A DNA stretch of 64,000 nucleotides, from NCBI GenBank assembly GCA_964346725.1, contig CAYFVM010000003.1, positions 62,001 to 126,000 on the forward strand, given 5' to 3'. This DNA is from UBA1715 sp964346725. Its GTDB lineage: Bacteria > Bacteroidota > Bacteroidia > Bacteroidales > UBA1715. A program made the position numbers and the translations under genes. Positions 35,892-44,307 of this stretch are shown piece by piece (the first letter of the stretch is position 1; every line of letters starts with the position of its first letter). Below the pieces are notes generated by a model that made no database searches, was not told where the DNA came from, and saw nothing but the letters and a program-made list of their open reading frames with translations.

Positions 35892-37421
35892 CTATTGTAT
35901 AAGATTTTTGCCTGTCATTTCTGTTGGCTTTTGTATCGCAAGTATGTGACAAATAGAAGGGGCCACATCTGCTAGAATGCCATTCTCTACTTTTGCATCT
36001 TTGTTTTCGCTGATATATACAAAAGGAACTGGATTAAGAGAGTGTGCTGTGTTTGGAGTTCCGTCAGCGTTGATTGCGTTGTCGGCATTTCCGTGGTCAG
36101 CGATGATGATTGTTTTATAGTGCATTGTTTTTGCAGTTTCTACTACTTCGTTCACACAAGAGTCTACAGCAACAATAGCTTTCTCTATTGCTGAATAAAT
36201 TCCGGTATGTCCAACCATATCTCCGTTTGCAAAATTCACAACGATAAAGTCGTATTTATCTGTTTTGATAGCCTCAACCAATTTGTCTTTTACTTCGAAA
36301 GCACTCATTTCTGGTTGCAAGTCGTATGTAGCAACTTTTGGAGAAGGAACTAAGATACGATCTTCGTTTTCGTATGGAGTTTCACGACCGCCATTGAAGA
36401 AGAATGTAACGTGAGCATATTTTTCTGTTTCGGCAATGTGTAATTGTGTTTTGCCTAGGCTTGAAATATATTCTCCAAGTGTGTTTTGTACGTTTTCTTT
36501 ATCAAATAATATATGTACGCCTGTGAATGAAGCGTCATACGGAGTCATACAATAATATTGTAGGTTTGGAATTGTTTTCATTCCAGCTTCCGGCATATCT
36601 TTTTGAGTAAGAACGATTGTTAATTCTTTTGCTCTATCGTTACGATAGTTGAAGAAAATAACAACATCACCTTCTTTGATACGTCCGTCAACGTTTGTAT
36701 TTACAATTGGTTCTATGAATTCGTCTGTGCCTTTGTGTTCTGCACAGTCTGAGTCATAACTTTCTTGTACGGCTTGAACCATGTTGGTAGCTTGTTTTCC
36801 GTTACCATTTACTAATAGGTCGTATGCGATTTTTACACGTTCCCAACGTTTGTCGCGGTCCATAGCGTAGAAACGACCAATAATAGAAGCAATGCTTCCC
36901 GTGTTTTTCGCTAAGTGAGCGTCTAATTGTTCAATAAAACCTTTACCACTTTTTGGGTCGGTATCGCGACCGTCCATAAAGCAGTGAACAAATGTGTTGT
37001 CAATATTATATTGTTTTGCTATTTCAATCAATTTGAACAAATGATCCATAGAACTGTGAACGCCACCGTTTGATACAAGTCCTAATAAATGTATTTGTTT
37101 GCCTTTTTCTTTAGCGTAGCTGAATGCATTGATAATCTCTTTGTTTTGCAAGATAGAATTGTCAGCACATGCGCGATTGATTTTTACTAAATCTTGATAC
37201 ACCACGCGACCTGCACCAATATTAAGGTGACCAACTTCAGAGTTTCCCATTTGTCCATCGGGCAAACCTACGTTTTCTCCTGATGCTTGTAGTTGTGAGT
37301 AAGGATATGTTTTTAATAAATAATCCCAATATGGAGTTGGAGTTGAACTAATTACATCGGCTTTACCTTTGCTTCCGAAGCCCCAGCCGTCCAAAATCAT
37401 TAACAATGCTTTCTTTCTCAT
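35892..37421 (-). CDS. gpmI: 2,3-bisphosphoglycerate-independent phosphoglycerate mutase
   Basis: Glycolytic enzyme interconverting 3- and 2-phosphoglycerate with manganese. I prefer the ATG at 37421 (MRKKALLMILDGWG) because family members begin there; an in-frame ATG four codons upstream is possible. The 509-residue product has metal ligands in LMILDGWG, the catalytic serine in MGNSEVGHLNIGAGR, HCFMDGRDTDP, NYRNDRAKEL, VVNFANGDMVGHTG and IIADHGNADNA. It is followed by a terminator. Confidence 0.95.
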   Translation of the reverse strand: MRKKALLMILDGWGFGSKGKADVISSTPTPYWDYLLKTYPYSQLQASGENVGLPDGQMGNSEVGHLNIGAGRVVYQDLVKINRACADNSILQNKEIINAFSYAKEKGKQIHLLGLVSNGGVHSSMDHLFKLIEIAKQYNIDNTFVHCFMDGRDTDPKSGKGFIEQLDAHLAKNTGSIASIIGRFYAMDRDKRWERVKIAYDLLVNGNGKQATNMVQAVQESYDSDCAEHKGTDEFIEPIVNTNVDGRIKEGDVVIFFNYRNDRAKELTIVLTQKDMPEAGMKTIPNLQYYCMTPYDASFTGVHILFDKENVQNTLGEYISSLGKTQLHIAETEKYAHVTFFFNGGRETPYENEDRILVPSPKVATYDLQPEMSAFEVKDKLVEAIKTDKYDFIVVNFANGDMVGHTGIYSAIEKAIVAVDSCVNEVVETAKTMHYKTIIIADHGNADNAINADGTPNTAHSLNPVPFVYISENKDAKVENGILADVAPSICHILAIQKPTEMTGKNLIQ

Positions 37422-37448
37422 TATTTTACACATTTAGTATTTTGCGTG

Positions 37449-37456
37449 CAAATTTA
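37449..37456 (-). promoter_or_regulatory. promoter -7 box of gpmI
   Basis: Minus-strand TAAATTTG, 27 nt before the start codon. Confidence 0.55.
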
Positions 37457-37618
37457 TAATTATTTTGGAATAGAGGTACGAGTAAAGACTATTTCTATTT
37501 ATGCGTTTAATTATGTCTATTTATATCTTTCTGATTTGAGTATCATTTGGGTTATAAAGTACACCTGCAGGTGCTCAAGATTCGTTAGTTATATTAATTT
37601 CGCAGAAAAGTAAATGTA

Positions 37619-38035
37619 ATGAAAAGAATTCTTTTGTGTGTGATTGCAAGTATGTTTTGTGGGCTGTTGTTTGCGCAGCAAGAAGTTGGTTTATGGGAAA
37701 CATTTGACAATAAACGCAACAAACCTATGTCGCATGTGCAGATATATCAAAAAGACGGGAAATTGTATGGTAAGGTTGTGAAAGCCTTAGACAAAACCTA
37801 TACTACATGCACCAAATGTTCCGGTGCAGATAAAGACAAACCTATTGTTGGAATGATTATAATTCGTGGATTAGAGAAAGAGGGGAGTAAATGGGAGGAA
37901 AGCGATGGCATTCTTGATCCAATGAGTGGGCTTCTTCTTGATGGTGAATTGTGGATGGATGGTCCCGACAAAATGAAGGTAAAGGGGTCTTACGGTTTTT
38001 TACATGATACCCAAACCTGGCGACGCATTAAATAA
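37619..38035 (+). CDS. DUF2147 family secreted protein
   Basis: The 138-residue protein has a signal peptide (MKRILLCVIASMF... ending LFAQQ). The mature part is a small beta-structure with GLWETFDNKRNKPMSHVQIYQKDGKLYGKVVK, then a Cys pair CTKCSGADKDKPIVGM, and G.YGFLHDTQTWRRI at the end, matching DUF2147. The family has no settled function. A perfect 12-bp palindrome lies about 46 nt upstream. Its 3' end overlaps the convergent dgkA gene by 8 nt. Confidence 0.85.
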   Translation: MKRILLCVIASMFCGLLFAQQEVGLWETFDNKRNKPMSHVQIYQKDGKLYGKVVKALDKTYTTCTKCSGADKDKPIVGMIIIRGLEKEGSKWEESDGILDPMSGLLLDGELWMDGPDKMKVKGSYGFLHDTQTWRRIK

Positions 38036-38390
38036 GAGCAATTAGGTAGGGTAGAAATACCATAACTCCAATTACAGCAGCTGCAATAGCGCATATAAGC
38101 ACTGCTCCGGCTGCAACGTTTTTTACGAAGCCAATGTGTTCGTTTTGTGAAGAGCACACTTCGTCGGAAAGTTTTTCTATTGCTGTATTAAATGCTTCGG
38201 CGGCAATTACCATTCCTATCGCAAAAACAACCGCAATCCATTCTGTTTTTATTATTCCAAAGAGAAATCCTGCTACTATTACACAAATAGCGGCAAAACC
38301 ATGAAACTTGGCATGGCGTTCAGTTTTGAATAGTTGGGCAACGCCCAAAAAGGCATAACCAAAACTTTTAATTTCTTTTTGCAATTTCAT
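38028..38390 (-). CDS. dgkA: diacylglycerol/undecaprenol kinase family protein
   Basis: Small inner-membrane kinase of 120 residues with three membrane helices. The family motif EAFNTAIEKLSDEV (about residues 65-78) holds the catalytic glutamate and asparagine. NVAAGAVLICAIAAAVIG follows in the third helix. Depending on the member, the substrate is diacylglycerol or undecaprenol. The sequence looks more like the broad PF01219 group of Bacteroidota and Gram-positive bacteria than E. coli DgkA. It overlaps the convergent DUF2147 gene. Confidence 0.9.
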   Translation of the reverse strand: MKLQKEIKSFGYAFLGVAQLFKTERHAKFHGFAAICVIVAGFLFGIIKTEWIAVVFAIGMVIAAEAFNTAIEKLSDEVCSSQNEHIGFVKNVAAGAVLICAIAAAVIGVMVFLPYLIALI

Positions 38391-38404
38391 ATTCTTCGTT
38401 TGTT

Positions 38405-38412
38405 CAAAAGTA
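38405..38412 (-). promoter_or_regulatory. promoter -7 box of dgkA
   Basis: Minus-strand TACTTTTG, 15 nt before the start codon, with a TTTG 23 nt upstream of the box (38436-38439). Confidence 0.55.
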
Positions 38413-38477
38413 CAGCTTTTTGTGAAAAATTAGTACAAAACTTTTTTCTCTCTTTCCCTTCGACAATAAAGAAGTTA

Positions 38478-38485
38478 TATCTTTG
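38478..38485 (+). promoter_or_regulatory. promoter -7 box of the antiporter gene
   Basis: TATCTTTG, 21 nt before the start codon; no clear -33 TTTG. Confidence 0.6.
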
Positions 38486-38506
38486 CGGAATATATAATAA
38501 TAGTAT

Positions 38507-39769
38507 ATGTCACACCTTCCTGCATTGGTTTATGATTTAGCCTTAATTCTCATTATGGCTGGGGTTGTGACGTTGGTTTTTAAGAAACTAAAACAACCCT
38601 TGGTGTTGGGCTACATAGTAGTAGGTATCATAGCCGGACCGTATATAGAATTGTTGCCCTCGGTAACCGACAAAACCAATATTTCCACTTGGGCCGATAT
38701 TGGCGTTATTTTCCTCTTGTTTGCCTTAGGTTTGGAATTCAATATTAAAAAGCTAATGAACGTAGGCGCTTCGGCATTCATTACTGCATTTACCGAAGTT
38801 ATTTCTATGTTGATTATAGGATTCGTATTTGGTAAAATAGTGGGATGGGGAAATATTGAAAGTTTGTTTTTGGGAGGAATGCTGTCAATGTCTTCAACAA
38901 CCATTATTATAAAGGCATTTGATGATTTGAACGTACGAGGACAGAAGTTTACCGGAGTGGTTTTTGGAACGTTGGTGGTAGAAGATATAGTTGCTATTTT
39001 GATGATGGTATTGTTGCCAACAATAGCTGTGAGTCAACAATTTGCGGGGATGGAAATGATTGAAAGTCTTTTAAAATTGGGCTTTTTCATGGTGCTTTGG
39101 TTTATTGTTGGTATTTTTATTATGCCTTCTTTTTTTAGAAAATTTAAACCATTGCTCAACGATGAAATGTTACTCATTATCTCATTGGGGTTGTGTTTAG
39201 GAATGGTTGTGTTTGCAGTACAAGTAGGATTTTCTGCTGCATTAGGTGCATTTATTGTGGGATCAATTTTGTCAGGAACAATTGAAGGTCCAAAAATTGA
39301 AAGACTCATCAAAGGTCTGAAAGATTTTTTCGGTGCTGTGTTTTTTGTTTCGGTGGGAATGTTAGTAAATCCATCGGTTTTATTGGAGTATTGGGGCACA
39401 ATAGTAATAATAACTTTTGTGGTTTTGTTTTTCAAGCCAATCTGTTCAGCATTGGGCGTATTGCTTTCGGGACAAGATATGAAAATTGCAGTACAGTCGG
39501 GAATGAGTTTGGCGCAAATAGGGGAATTTGCTTTCATTATCGCTTCCGTTGGAGTGTCAATGAATGTAATAAGTACACACATTTACCCAATTATTGTAGC
39601 CGTTTCGGTATTTACTACACCTTATTTTATTCGGTTGGCAGACCCTTTATATGAGAAAATATTAGAAAAAGCGCCCCAAAAAACATTGAATAGAATTGAG
39701 AAGATTTCACTAGGAACAAGGCTTCTAAATCGCGAAAGCGATTGGAAACTATTGATAAAAAAACATTAG
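38507..39769 (+). CDS. CPA2/KefB-type cation:proton antiporter, membrane domain (zero-frame product)
   Basis: The 420-residue frame holds a full Na+/H+ exchanger-type membrane domain with about 12 helices. Family stretches are KQPLVLGYIVVGIIAGP, IFLLFALGLEFN, GGMLSMSSTTIIIKAF and ALGAFIVGSILSGT. It probably exchanges K+ or Na+ for protons. The frame ends in IKKH-stop immediately after the heptamer A AAA AAA. The continuation (four more helices and TrkA-C domains) is in the -1 frame. Relatives in Bacteroides are, as I recall, one protein of about 750 residues. A -1 shift here would give 744 residues. It is either a programmed shift, a real mutation or a base-call error in the A7 run. Confidence 0.9.
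   Translation: MSHLPALVYDLALILIMAGVVTLVFKKLKQPLVLGYIVVGIIAGPYIELLPSVTDKTNISTWADIGVIFLLFALGLEFNIKKLMNVGASAFITAFTEVISMLIIGFVFGKIVGWGNIESLFLGGMLSMSSTTIIIKAFDDLNVRGQKFTGVVFGTLVVEDIVAILMMVLLPTIAVSQQFAGMEMIESLLKLGFFMVLWFIVGIFIMPSFFRKFKPLLNDEMLLIISLGLCLGMVVFAVQVGFSAALGAFIVGSILSGTIEGPKIERLIKGLKDFFGAVFFVSVGMLVNPSVLLEYWGTIVIITFVVLFFKPICSALGVLLSGQDMKIAVQSGMSLAQIGEFAFIIASVGVSMNVISTHIYPIIVAVSVFTTPYFIRLADPLYEKILEKAPQKTLNRIEKISLGTRLLNRESDWKLLIKKH
39757..39763 (+). other. candidate -1 frameshift site in the antiporter gene
   Basis: Seven A read as A AAA AAA in the zero frame, followed by CAT TAG. Slipping back one base reads AAA AAA ACA TTA GGC and joins the downstream frame. A weak 6-bp AT hairpin (ATTATA/TATAAT, starting about 39775) follows. 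Confidence 0.5.
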
Positions 39770-40740
39770 GCCGCGATATTATATACAGTGTTATAATGTT
39801 GGCAATACACGTCATAACATTTAATTTCATAAGTCCATTGTTAATGAAAATAGTGCCGGAAAATCTTGTCAAAATAATTGCTGGAATTATTGCTTTGGTG
39901 GCTATGGCGCCTTTTTTACGTGTTATGTTGCTAAACAAAGGGAATGTGGATTTGTTTCAAAAATTATGGACACAAAATTATTTCAATAAAGGTGGACTTA
40001 TCTGTGTGGTAATATTTCAAGCAGGTGTTGCATTGTTCTTCATTTGCACCGTTTTGGCAAAAATGTTCAATATGTCGCAACGAGTTGAAATTTTGGTGGG
40101 GATAGCTGTATTTGTTTTAATCGGTTTGTCGCGTCACTTATTGCGTGGTTATAATCGTATAGAACGTAGATTCGTTGATAATTTGAATATCAGAGAAAAT
40201 GGCATAAACAATGCCACTTTTCATTATAACAAAACTTCACAAAAAATCAATCGAAATCTACACCTTGCGCAAGTAAAAATTCCTGTAAATTCTTCATATA
40301 TAGGTAAATCGTTACTTGAAACAGAGATAAAACAATCTTTTGGATTAATAGTGGTGAAGATAATTCGTGGTGCAATGGAAATTGATTTGCCTGAGACGAC
40401 AGAAATTGTCTACCCACAGGACATTTTGATGGTATTGGGCAACGATGAACAAATAGCAAAACTAGAAACATTATTAAACTCAGAAAGCGATGTTCAAGAA
40501 AACACTACGAGGACAGAAATGACGTTAGAATCATTCATAGTTGAAGAGCATTCAAAATTATCAGGATTAAGTATTCAAGATTCAGGAATGAAAGACATAA
40601 ACTGTATGATTGTTGGAATAGAACGACATGGAAAATCAATGCTAAACCCTCATTATACAATGATATTCGAATCAGGAGATTTAGTATGGGTAGTAGGTGA
40701 TAAGCACAAATTACATGAATTTTTAAAAATAGTAATTTAA
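39763..40740 (+). CDS. C-terminal half of the CPA2 antiporter: four membrane helices and two TrkA-C-like domains (-1 frame)
   Basis: From the shift site this frame adds 325 residues: about four membrane helices (first about 130 residues), a charged linker, then two TrkA-C-like regulatory units (IPVNSSYIGKSLLETEIKQSFGLIVVKI... and HSKLSGLSIQDSGMKDINCMIVGIERHG). The frame is open upstream to a TTG at 39742, but there is no ATG before 39796, inside the first helix, and no separate promoter is seen. So independent translation is unlikely. The protein-level continuity across the junction (...DWKLLIKK | TLGRDIIYSV...) supports one original gene. Confidence 0.82.
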   Translation, partial: TLGRDIIYSVIMLAIHVITFNFISPLLMKIVPENLVKIIAGIIALVAMAPFLRVMLLNKGNVDLFQKLWTQNYFNKGGLICVVIFQAGVALFFICTVLAKMFNMSQRVEILVGIAVFVLIGLSRHLLRGYNRIERRFVDNLNIRENGINNATFHYNKTSQKINRNLHLAQVKIPVNSSYIGKSLLETEIKQSFGLIVVKIIRGAMEIDLPETTEIVYPQDILMVLGNDEQIAKLETLLNSESDVQENTTRTEMTLESFIVEEHSKLSGLSIQDSGMKDINCMIVGIERHGKSMLNPHYTMIFESGDLVWVVGDKHKLHEFLKIVI

Positions 40741-40800
40741 ACAAGCAAAACTTTCTAAATAAAATTTTACATAAAGCATAGCAAATATTAAAGAAAGTTC

Positions 40801-40808
40801 TATTTTTG
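40801..40808 (+). promoter_or_regulatory. promoter -7 box of the TPR-ribH operon
   Basis: TATTTTTG, 31 nt before the start codon. Confidence 0.55.
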
Positions 40809-40839
40809 CATGCAAATAAATTTATAATTCGAAATAACA

Positions 40840-41520
40840 ATGGCAGAAGAAATAGAGAATCAAGAGCAATTAAAGACAATTGGTGATTCACTTACAAAAG
40901 TTGAACAAATTATAGAGAAAAACAAGAAACCATTACTATATGTATTATTAGTTATTGTTTTGTTGGTTTGTAGTTTCTTCGCATATAAGAATTTATATTT
41001 AGGTAAACAGCAAGAAGAGGCTTTGTCAGCAATGTGGCCCGCTGAAGCTCAATTTCGCATAGACTCTTTTCATATAGCATTATATGGCAACGAAAATGTT
41101 ACTGGTTTCGTTGATATTATAGACCAATACGGAAATACCAAAGCTGGCAATGTGGCTCGTTTTTATGCGGGTTGTTGCGCTATGCGTGTTGGCGAATACG
41201 ATGCAGCTGTTGAATATTTAGAAGATTTTTCTACCGAAGATCCTATCTTGGAATCTGAATCAATCTGTTTGTTAGGTGATGCATATTCAGAGATGGAGAA
41301 ATACGATGAAGCAGTTTCTAACTATGAAGAAGCAGCAGAAGTTGCAGATAATGAATTTTTAAGTCCACGTTGCTTACTAAAAGCTGGATTAGTATATGAA
41401 AAATTGGGGAAATTTGATGATGCAGTAAAAGCATATAGTAAGATTAAGAGTGACTATAACGGTTCTCCAGAAGCGGCTTCTGTAGACAAGTATATTACTC
41501 GCGCCCAATTGAAAAAATAA
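40840..41520 (+). CDS. membrane-anchored tetratricopeptide-repeat protein
   Basis: The 226-residue protein has an N-terminal cytoplasmic segment, one membrane helix (about 31-50: PLLYVLLVIVLLVCSFFAY) and a TPR-like tail (GEYDAAVEYLEDF, EKYDEAVSNYEEAAEVA, GKFDDAVKAYSKI). It resembles the YfgM/AncA-type anchored TPR proteins associated with the Sec translocon or periplasmic chaperones. That link is inferred from architecture only. Its stop codon overlaps the ribH start (TAATG), a gene order familiar in Bacteroidales. Confidence 0.82.
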   Translation: MAEEIENQEQLKTIGDSLTKVEQIIEKNKKPLLYVLLVIVLLVCSFFAYKNLYLGKQQEEALSAMWPAEAQFRIDSFHIALYGNENVTGFVDIIDQYGNTKAGNVARFYAGCCAMRVGEYDAAVEYLEDFSTEDPILESESICLLGDAYSEMEKYDEAVSNYEEAAEVADNEFLSPRCLLKAGLVYEKLGKFDDAVKAYSKIKSDYNGSPEAASVDKYITRAQLKK

Positions 41521-41999
41521 TGGCTACTTCGCTAAAAAACCTCTCTGATTTCGATAGCACATCGATTCCTGATGCTTCCGAACTTTCTATTGGTATAGTC
41601 GTTGCTGAATGGAATATTGATGTGAACACCAAAATGTTGAATGGAGCAGTAGAAGTATTGCAGAAACAAGGGGTTAAAAGCAAAAATATATTTGTAAACT
41701 ATGTGCCGGGTGCTTTTGAATTGACCTATGGCGCTCGCATAATGGCAGAAAATTACGATGTAGATGCTATTATCACACTAGGAACGGTTATTCAAGGAGA
41801 TACACCACATTTTACATATATTTGTCAGTCAGTTTCTTACGGCCTTACAGAATTGAATTTATCATATGAAATTCCATTTATATTTGGAGTTCTTACTGTA
41901 AATACCATAGAACAGGCATTAGAGAGAACGGGCGGTAAGTATGGAAACAAAGGTTCTGAAGTCGCTGTGGCGGCCATTAAAATGGCTTTATATAATTAG
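41520..41999 (+). CDS. ribH: 6,7-dimethyl-8-ribityllumazine synthase
   Basis: Penultimate step of riboflavin synthesis, condensing the pyrimidinedione with dihydroxybutanone phosphate. The 159-residue protein has IGIVVAEWNIDV, the VPGAFELTYGAR segment, ITLGTVIQGDTPHFTYI (catalytic histidine in the TPHF stretch) and PFIFGVLTVNTIEQALERTGG. The length suits a 60-mer or pentamer-type synthase. Translation appears coupled to the upstream TPR gene. Confidence 0.95.
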   Translation: MATSLKNLSDFDSTSIPDASELSIGIVVAEWNIDVNTKMLNGAVEVLQKQGVKSKNIFVNYVPGAFELTYGARIMAENYDVDAIITLGTVIQGDTPHFTYICQSVSYGLTELNLSYEIPFIFGVLTVNTIEQALERTGGKYGNKGSEVAVAAIKMALYN

Positions 42000-42042
42000 T
42001 CTATTCCCATATTCTTTTTTACACATAATTGAATAATTTTAA

Positions 42043-42050
42043 TATCTTTG
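42043..42050 (+). promoter_or_regulatory. promoter -7 box of the 42083-47977 operon
   Basis: TATCTTTG, 33 nt before the first start codon. The next six genes follow with gaps of at most 10 nt or small overlaps, so this box may drive them all. Confidence 0.6.
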
Positions 42051-42082
42051 CTTGTCTTGCGACTTAAAGATATTAAAATACT

Positions 42083-42856
42083 ATGGATGTTGTAATAATT
42101 GGTGCCGGCAATGTAGGGACACATTTTGCCAAAGCGTTAAAAGCTGTGGGAATAAATGTAGTTCAAATCATGAGCCGTACCATGAAATCAGCAGTCGAAT
42201 TGGCATCGGAAATTGGTTGCTCGTTTGCAACTGATTATTCTGATATTAACAAGAAAGCAGATTTATATATACTATGTGTAACGGATTGTTCTATTGGTTT
42301 GATATTGCGCCAATTGAATCTTAAAGAAAAACTGATAGTACACACCTCTGGAAGCGTTGGTATTAATGTGTTTTATGATTATGCAGTAAACTACGGAAAT
42401 ATTTATCCTTTGCAATCATTCTCGAAATTCAAAGATATAAATTATGCTGAAGTTCCCGTTTTTGTAGAAGCAAACACCGATGAGAACAAACAGATTTTGA
42501 TAGATTTGATGAAACTTGTCACTCCTCATGTGCAAGTGCTTAATTCTCAACAACGATCAATATTGCATTTATGCGCGGTGATAATCAATAATTTCCAAAA
42601 CCATTTGTGCACTATTGCAGAATTGTTGATGAAGGACAACCAGCTCCAATTCGATTTGCTAAAACCATTGATGAAAGAAACTCTTGAAAAAGCAGTTAAA
42701 TATTCACCATATATCTCCCAGACCGGACCTGCTATGCGCAACGATGAAATGATATTAAAAAAACATCGTGATGCTTTGGTAAATTATCCAGATGTATTGC
42801 AGATATACAACGCTATGAGCGATAGTATCAAAAAAACACATTCTCAAGATAAATAA
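42083..42856 (+). CDS. Rossmann-fold DUF2520 family protein
   Basis: The 257-residue protein has an N-terminal NAD(P)-binding motif VVIIGAGNVGTHFAKALK and an all-helical C-terminal part with HLCAVIINNFQNHL, LLKPLMKETLEKA and QTGPAMRNDE, the marks of DUF2520. It resembles pyrroline-5-carboxylate reductase and F420-dependent NADP oxidoreductase folds. Substrate unknown. It is the first gene of the operon; kdsC begins 4 nt after its stop. Confidence 0.85.
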   Translation: MDVVIIGAGNVGTHFAKALKAVGINVVQIMSRTMKSAVELASEIGCSFATDYSDINKKADLYILCVTDCSIGLILRQLNLKEKLIVHTSGSVGINVFYDYAVNYGNIYPLQSFSKFKDINYAEVPVFVEANTDENKQILIDLMKLVTPHVQVLNSQQRSILHLCAVIINNFQNHLCTIAELLMKDNQLQFDLLKPLMKETLEKAVKYSPYISQTGPAMRNDEMILKKHRDALVNYPDVLQIYNAMSDSIKKTHSQDK

Positions 42857-42859
42857 CGT

Positions 42860-43381
42860 ATGACGAATTTTAAAGATAAATTAAAGAATATTAAAGCTTT
42901 CGTATTCGATATAGATGGTGTTTGGACTAATGGTTGGGTGTATGTTGATGCCGATGGTAAACAAATGCGTACAACCAATGCAAAAGATGGCTACGCCGTA
43001 CATTATGCATCAAAATTGGGATACAAATTTGCCATCATAACCGGAGGGAAATGTGACTCTATTATTTCACGGTTTCATGACCTAGGCATAGAAGATATTT
43101 ATATAGAAGCATGCGACAAAACTATCTATTTAGAAGAATTTATGACAAAATATAACCTCAAACCTAAAGAGGTCATGTATATGGGTGACGACATACCCGA
43201 TTATCGTGCAATGAAAAAATGCGGGTTAAAAGCATGTCCAGCCGATGCCGTTTACGAAATACAAGAAATATCTGATTATATTTCGGGTAAAGATGGTGGG
43301 AAAGGATGCGTACGTGATGTTGTAGAGCAAACTTTACGTGCACAAAATAATTGGTTAAGAAAAGAAGCATTCACTTGGTAA
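42860..43381 (+). CDS. kdsC: 3-deoxy-D-manno-octulosonate 8-phosphate phosphatase (KdsC-like HAD)
   Basis: Expected to release free KDO from KDO-8-phosphate for LPS core synthesis. The 173-residue, cap-less HAD protein has the nucleophile motif FDIDGVWTNG (about 16-25), NAKDGYAVHYASKLGYKFAIITGG, and the metal loop YMGDDIPDYRAM. The GKGCVRDVVEQTL C-terminal tail is typical of KdsC tetramers. Other cap-less C0 HAD phosphatases are the alternative. Confidence 0.88.
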   Translation: MTNFKDKLKNIKAFVFDIDGVWTNGWVYVDADGKQMRTTNAKDGYAVHYASKLGYKFAIITGGKCDSIISRFHDLGIEDIYIEACDKTIYLEEFMTKYNLKPKEVMYMGDDIPDYRAMKKCGLKACPADAVYEIQEISDYISGKDGGKGCVRDVVEQTLRAQNNWLRKEAFTW

Positions 43382-43391
43382 AAAGAGAAAT

Positions 43392-44306
43392 ATGAATTAT
43401 TTAAAGCTAATTCGATACAAGAATCTGTTGATTATAATAGCAACAATGTTTATTATACGGTATGCTTTAATTCGGGAATTAATGCCGTTTCAACTCTCCT
43501 TTTTAGGATTCTGCTTATTGGTATTTGCTACGGTATGTATCTCCGCAGCCGGTTATATTATCAATGATTATTTTGATGTAAATGCCGACATGATGAATAA
43601 ACCGGATTCTGTGATTATAGGCAAATGTATCAACCGACGCAATGCTATGATACTTCATTGGGTGTTGAGTATTTTAGGATGTATTAGTGGTGTTGTAGTG
43701 TCATACGGAATTAGTTATGAAAGCTATTCCTTGATGTTTATATTCATAGTTGGAATATTATGGTTTTATTCAACCATGTTTAGCAAGGAACCAATTATAG
43801 GAAATGTTATAGTTGCTGTATTAGTAGCCATGGTTCCGTTAATAGAGGTGTTGTATGAATTATTACCAATATTGTCGTTACCAATAGAAGCTGTTTCACA
43901 ATTGAATATCAATTTCGAAGAAATAATGTTGTGGAGTTTTGGTTATGCAATTTTTGCATTTCTCTTATCATTACTACGTGAAATGGTGAAAGATATAGAA
44001 GATGTAGAGGGTGACAGAACGTATGGTAGAAATACATTACCTATTGCCTTTGGCATAAGAACCGCACGTCACACGTCTGTGGGTGTTGGATTAGTAATAT
44101 TGATAGCATTTGTTTTTGTTCAAGTATGTAAACTTCACGATGTATATTCGTTATTCTTTATAAATATAGGTATAACAATTCCATTTTTGTATTCGTTGAT
44201 TATACTCATTAAAGCAAAAAACACAGAAGATTACGCAAAAGTAAGTTTTTGTTTAAAGTTAGTAATGATGATGGGATTATTGTATTTATTGGGAAAACTC
44301 ATTTGA
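43392..44306 (+). CDS. UbiA-family prenyltransferase, (O-geranylgeranylglyceryl phosphate synthase)-like group
   Basis: Integral membrane enzyme of 304 residues with about nine helices. The first Asp-rich motif is NDYFDVNADMMNKPD (about 56-70) and the second is DIEDVEGDRTYGRNTLP (about 203-219); both bind prenyl diphosphate through magnesium. In Bacteroidota these members are usually labelled geranylgeranylglycerol-phosphate geranylgeranyltransferase. MenA and UbiA are the alternatives. The acceptor cannot be told from sequence. It sits between kdsC and maf with gaps of 10 and 1 nt. Confidence 0.85.
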   Translation: MNYLKLIRYKNLLIIIATMFIIRYALIRELMPFQLSFLGFCLLVFATVCISAAGYIINDYFDVNADMMNKPDSVIIGKCINRRNAMILHWVLSILGCISGVVVSYGISYESYSLMFIFIVGILWFYSTMFSKEPIIGNVIVAVLVAMVPLIEVLYELLPILSLPIEAVSQLNINFEEIMLWSFGYAIFAFLLSLLREMVKDIEDVEGDRTYGRNTLPIAFGIRTARHTSVGVGLVILIAFVFVQVCKLHDVYSLFFINIGITIPFLYSLIILIKAKNTEDYAKVSFCLKLVMMMGLLYLLGKLI

Positions 44307-44307
44307 T

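Noticed and set aside
38507..40740. Insertion-sequence-type programmed frameshift
   Set aside because: Both frames encode antiporter and TrkA-C sequence, not a transposase, and no terminal inverted repeats or target duplication flank them.
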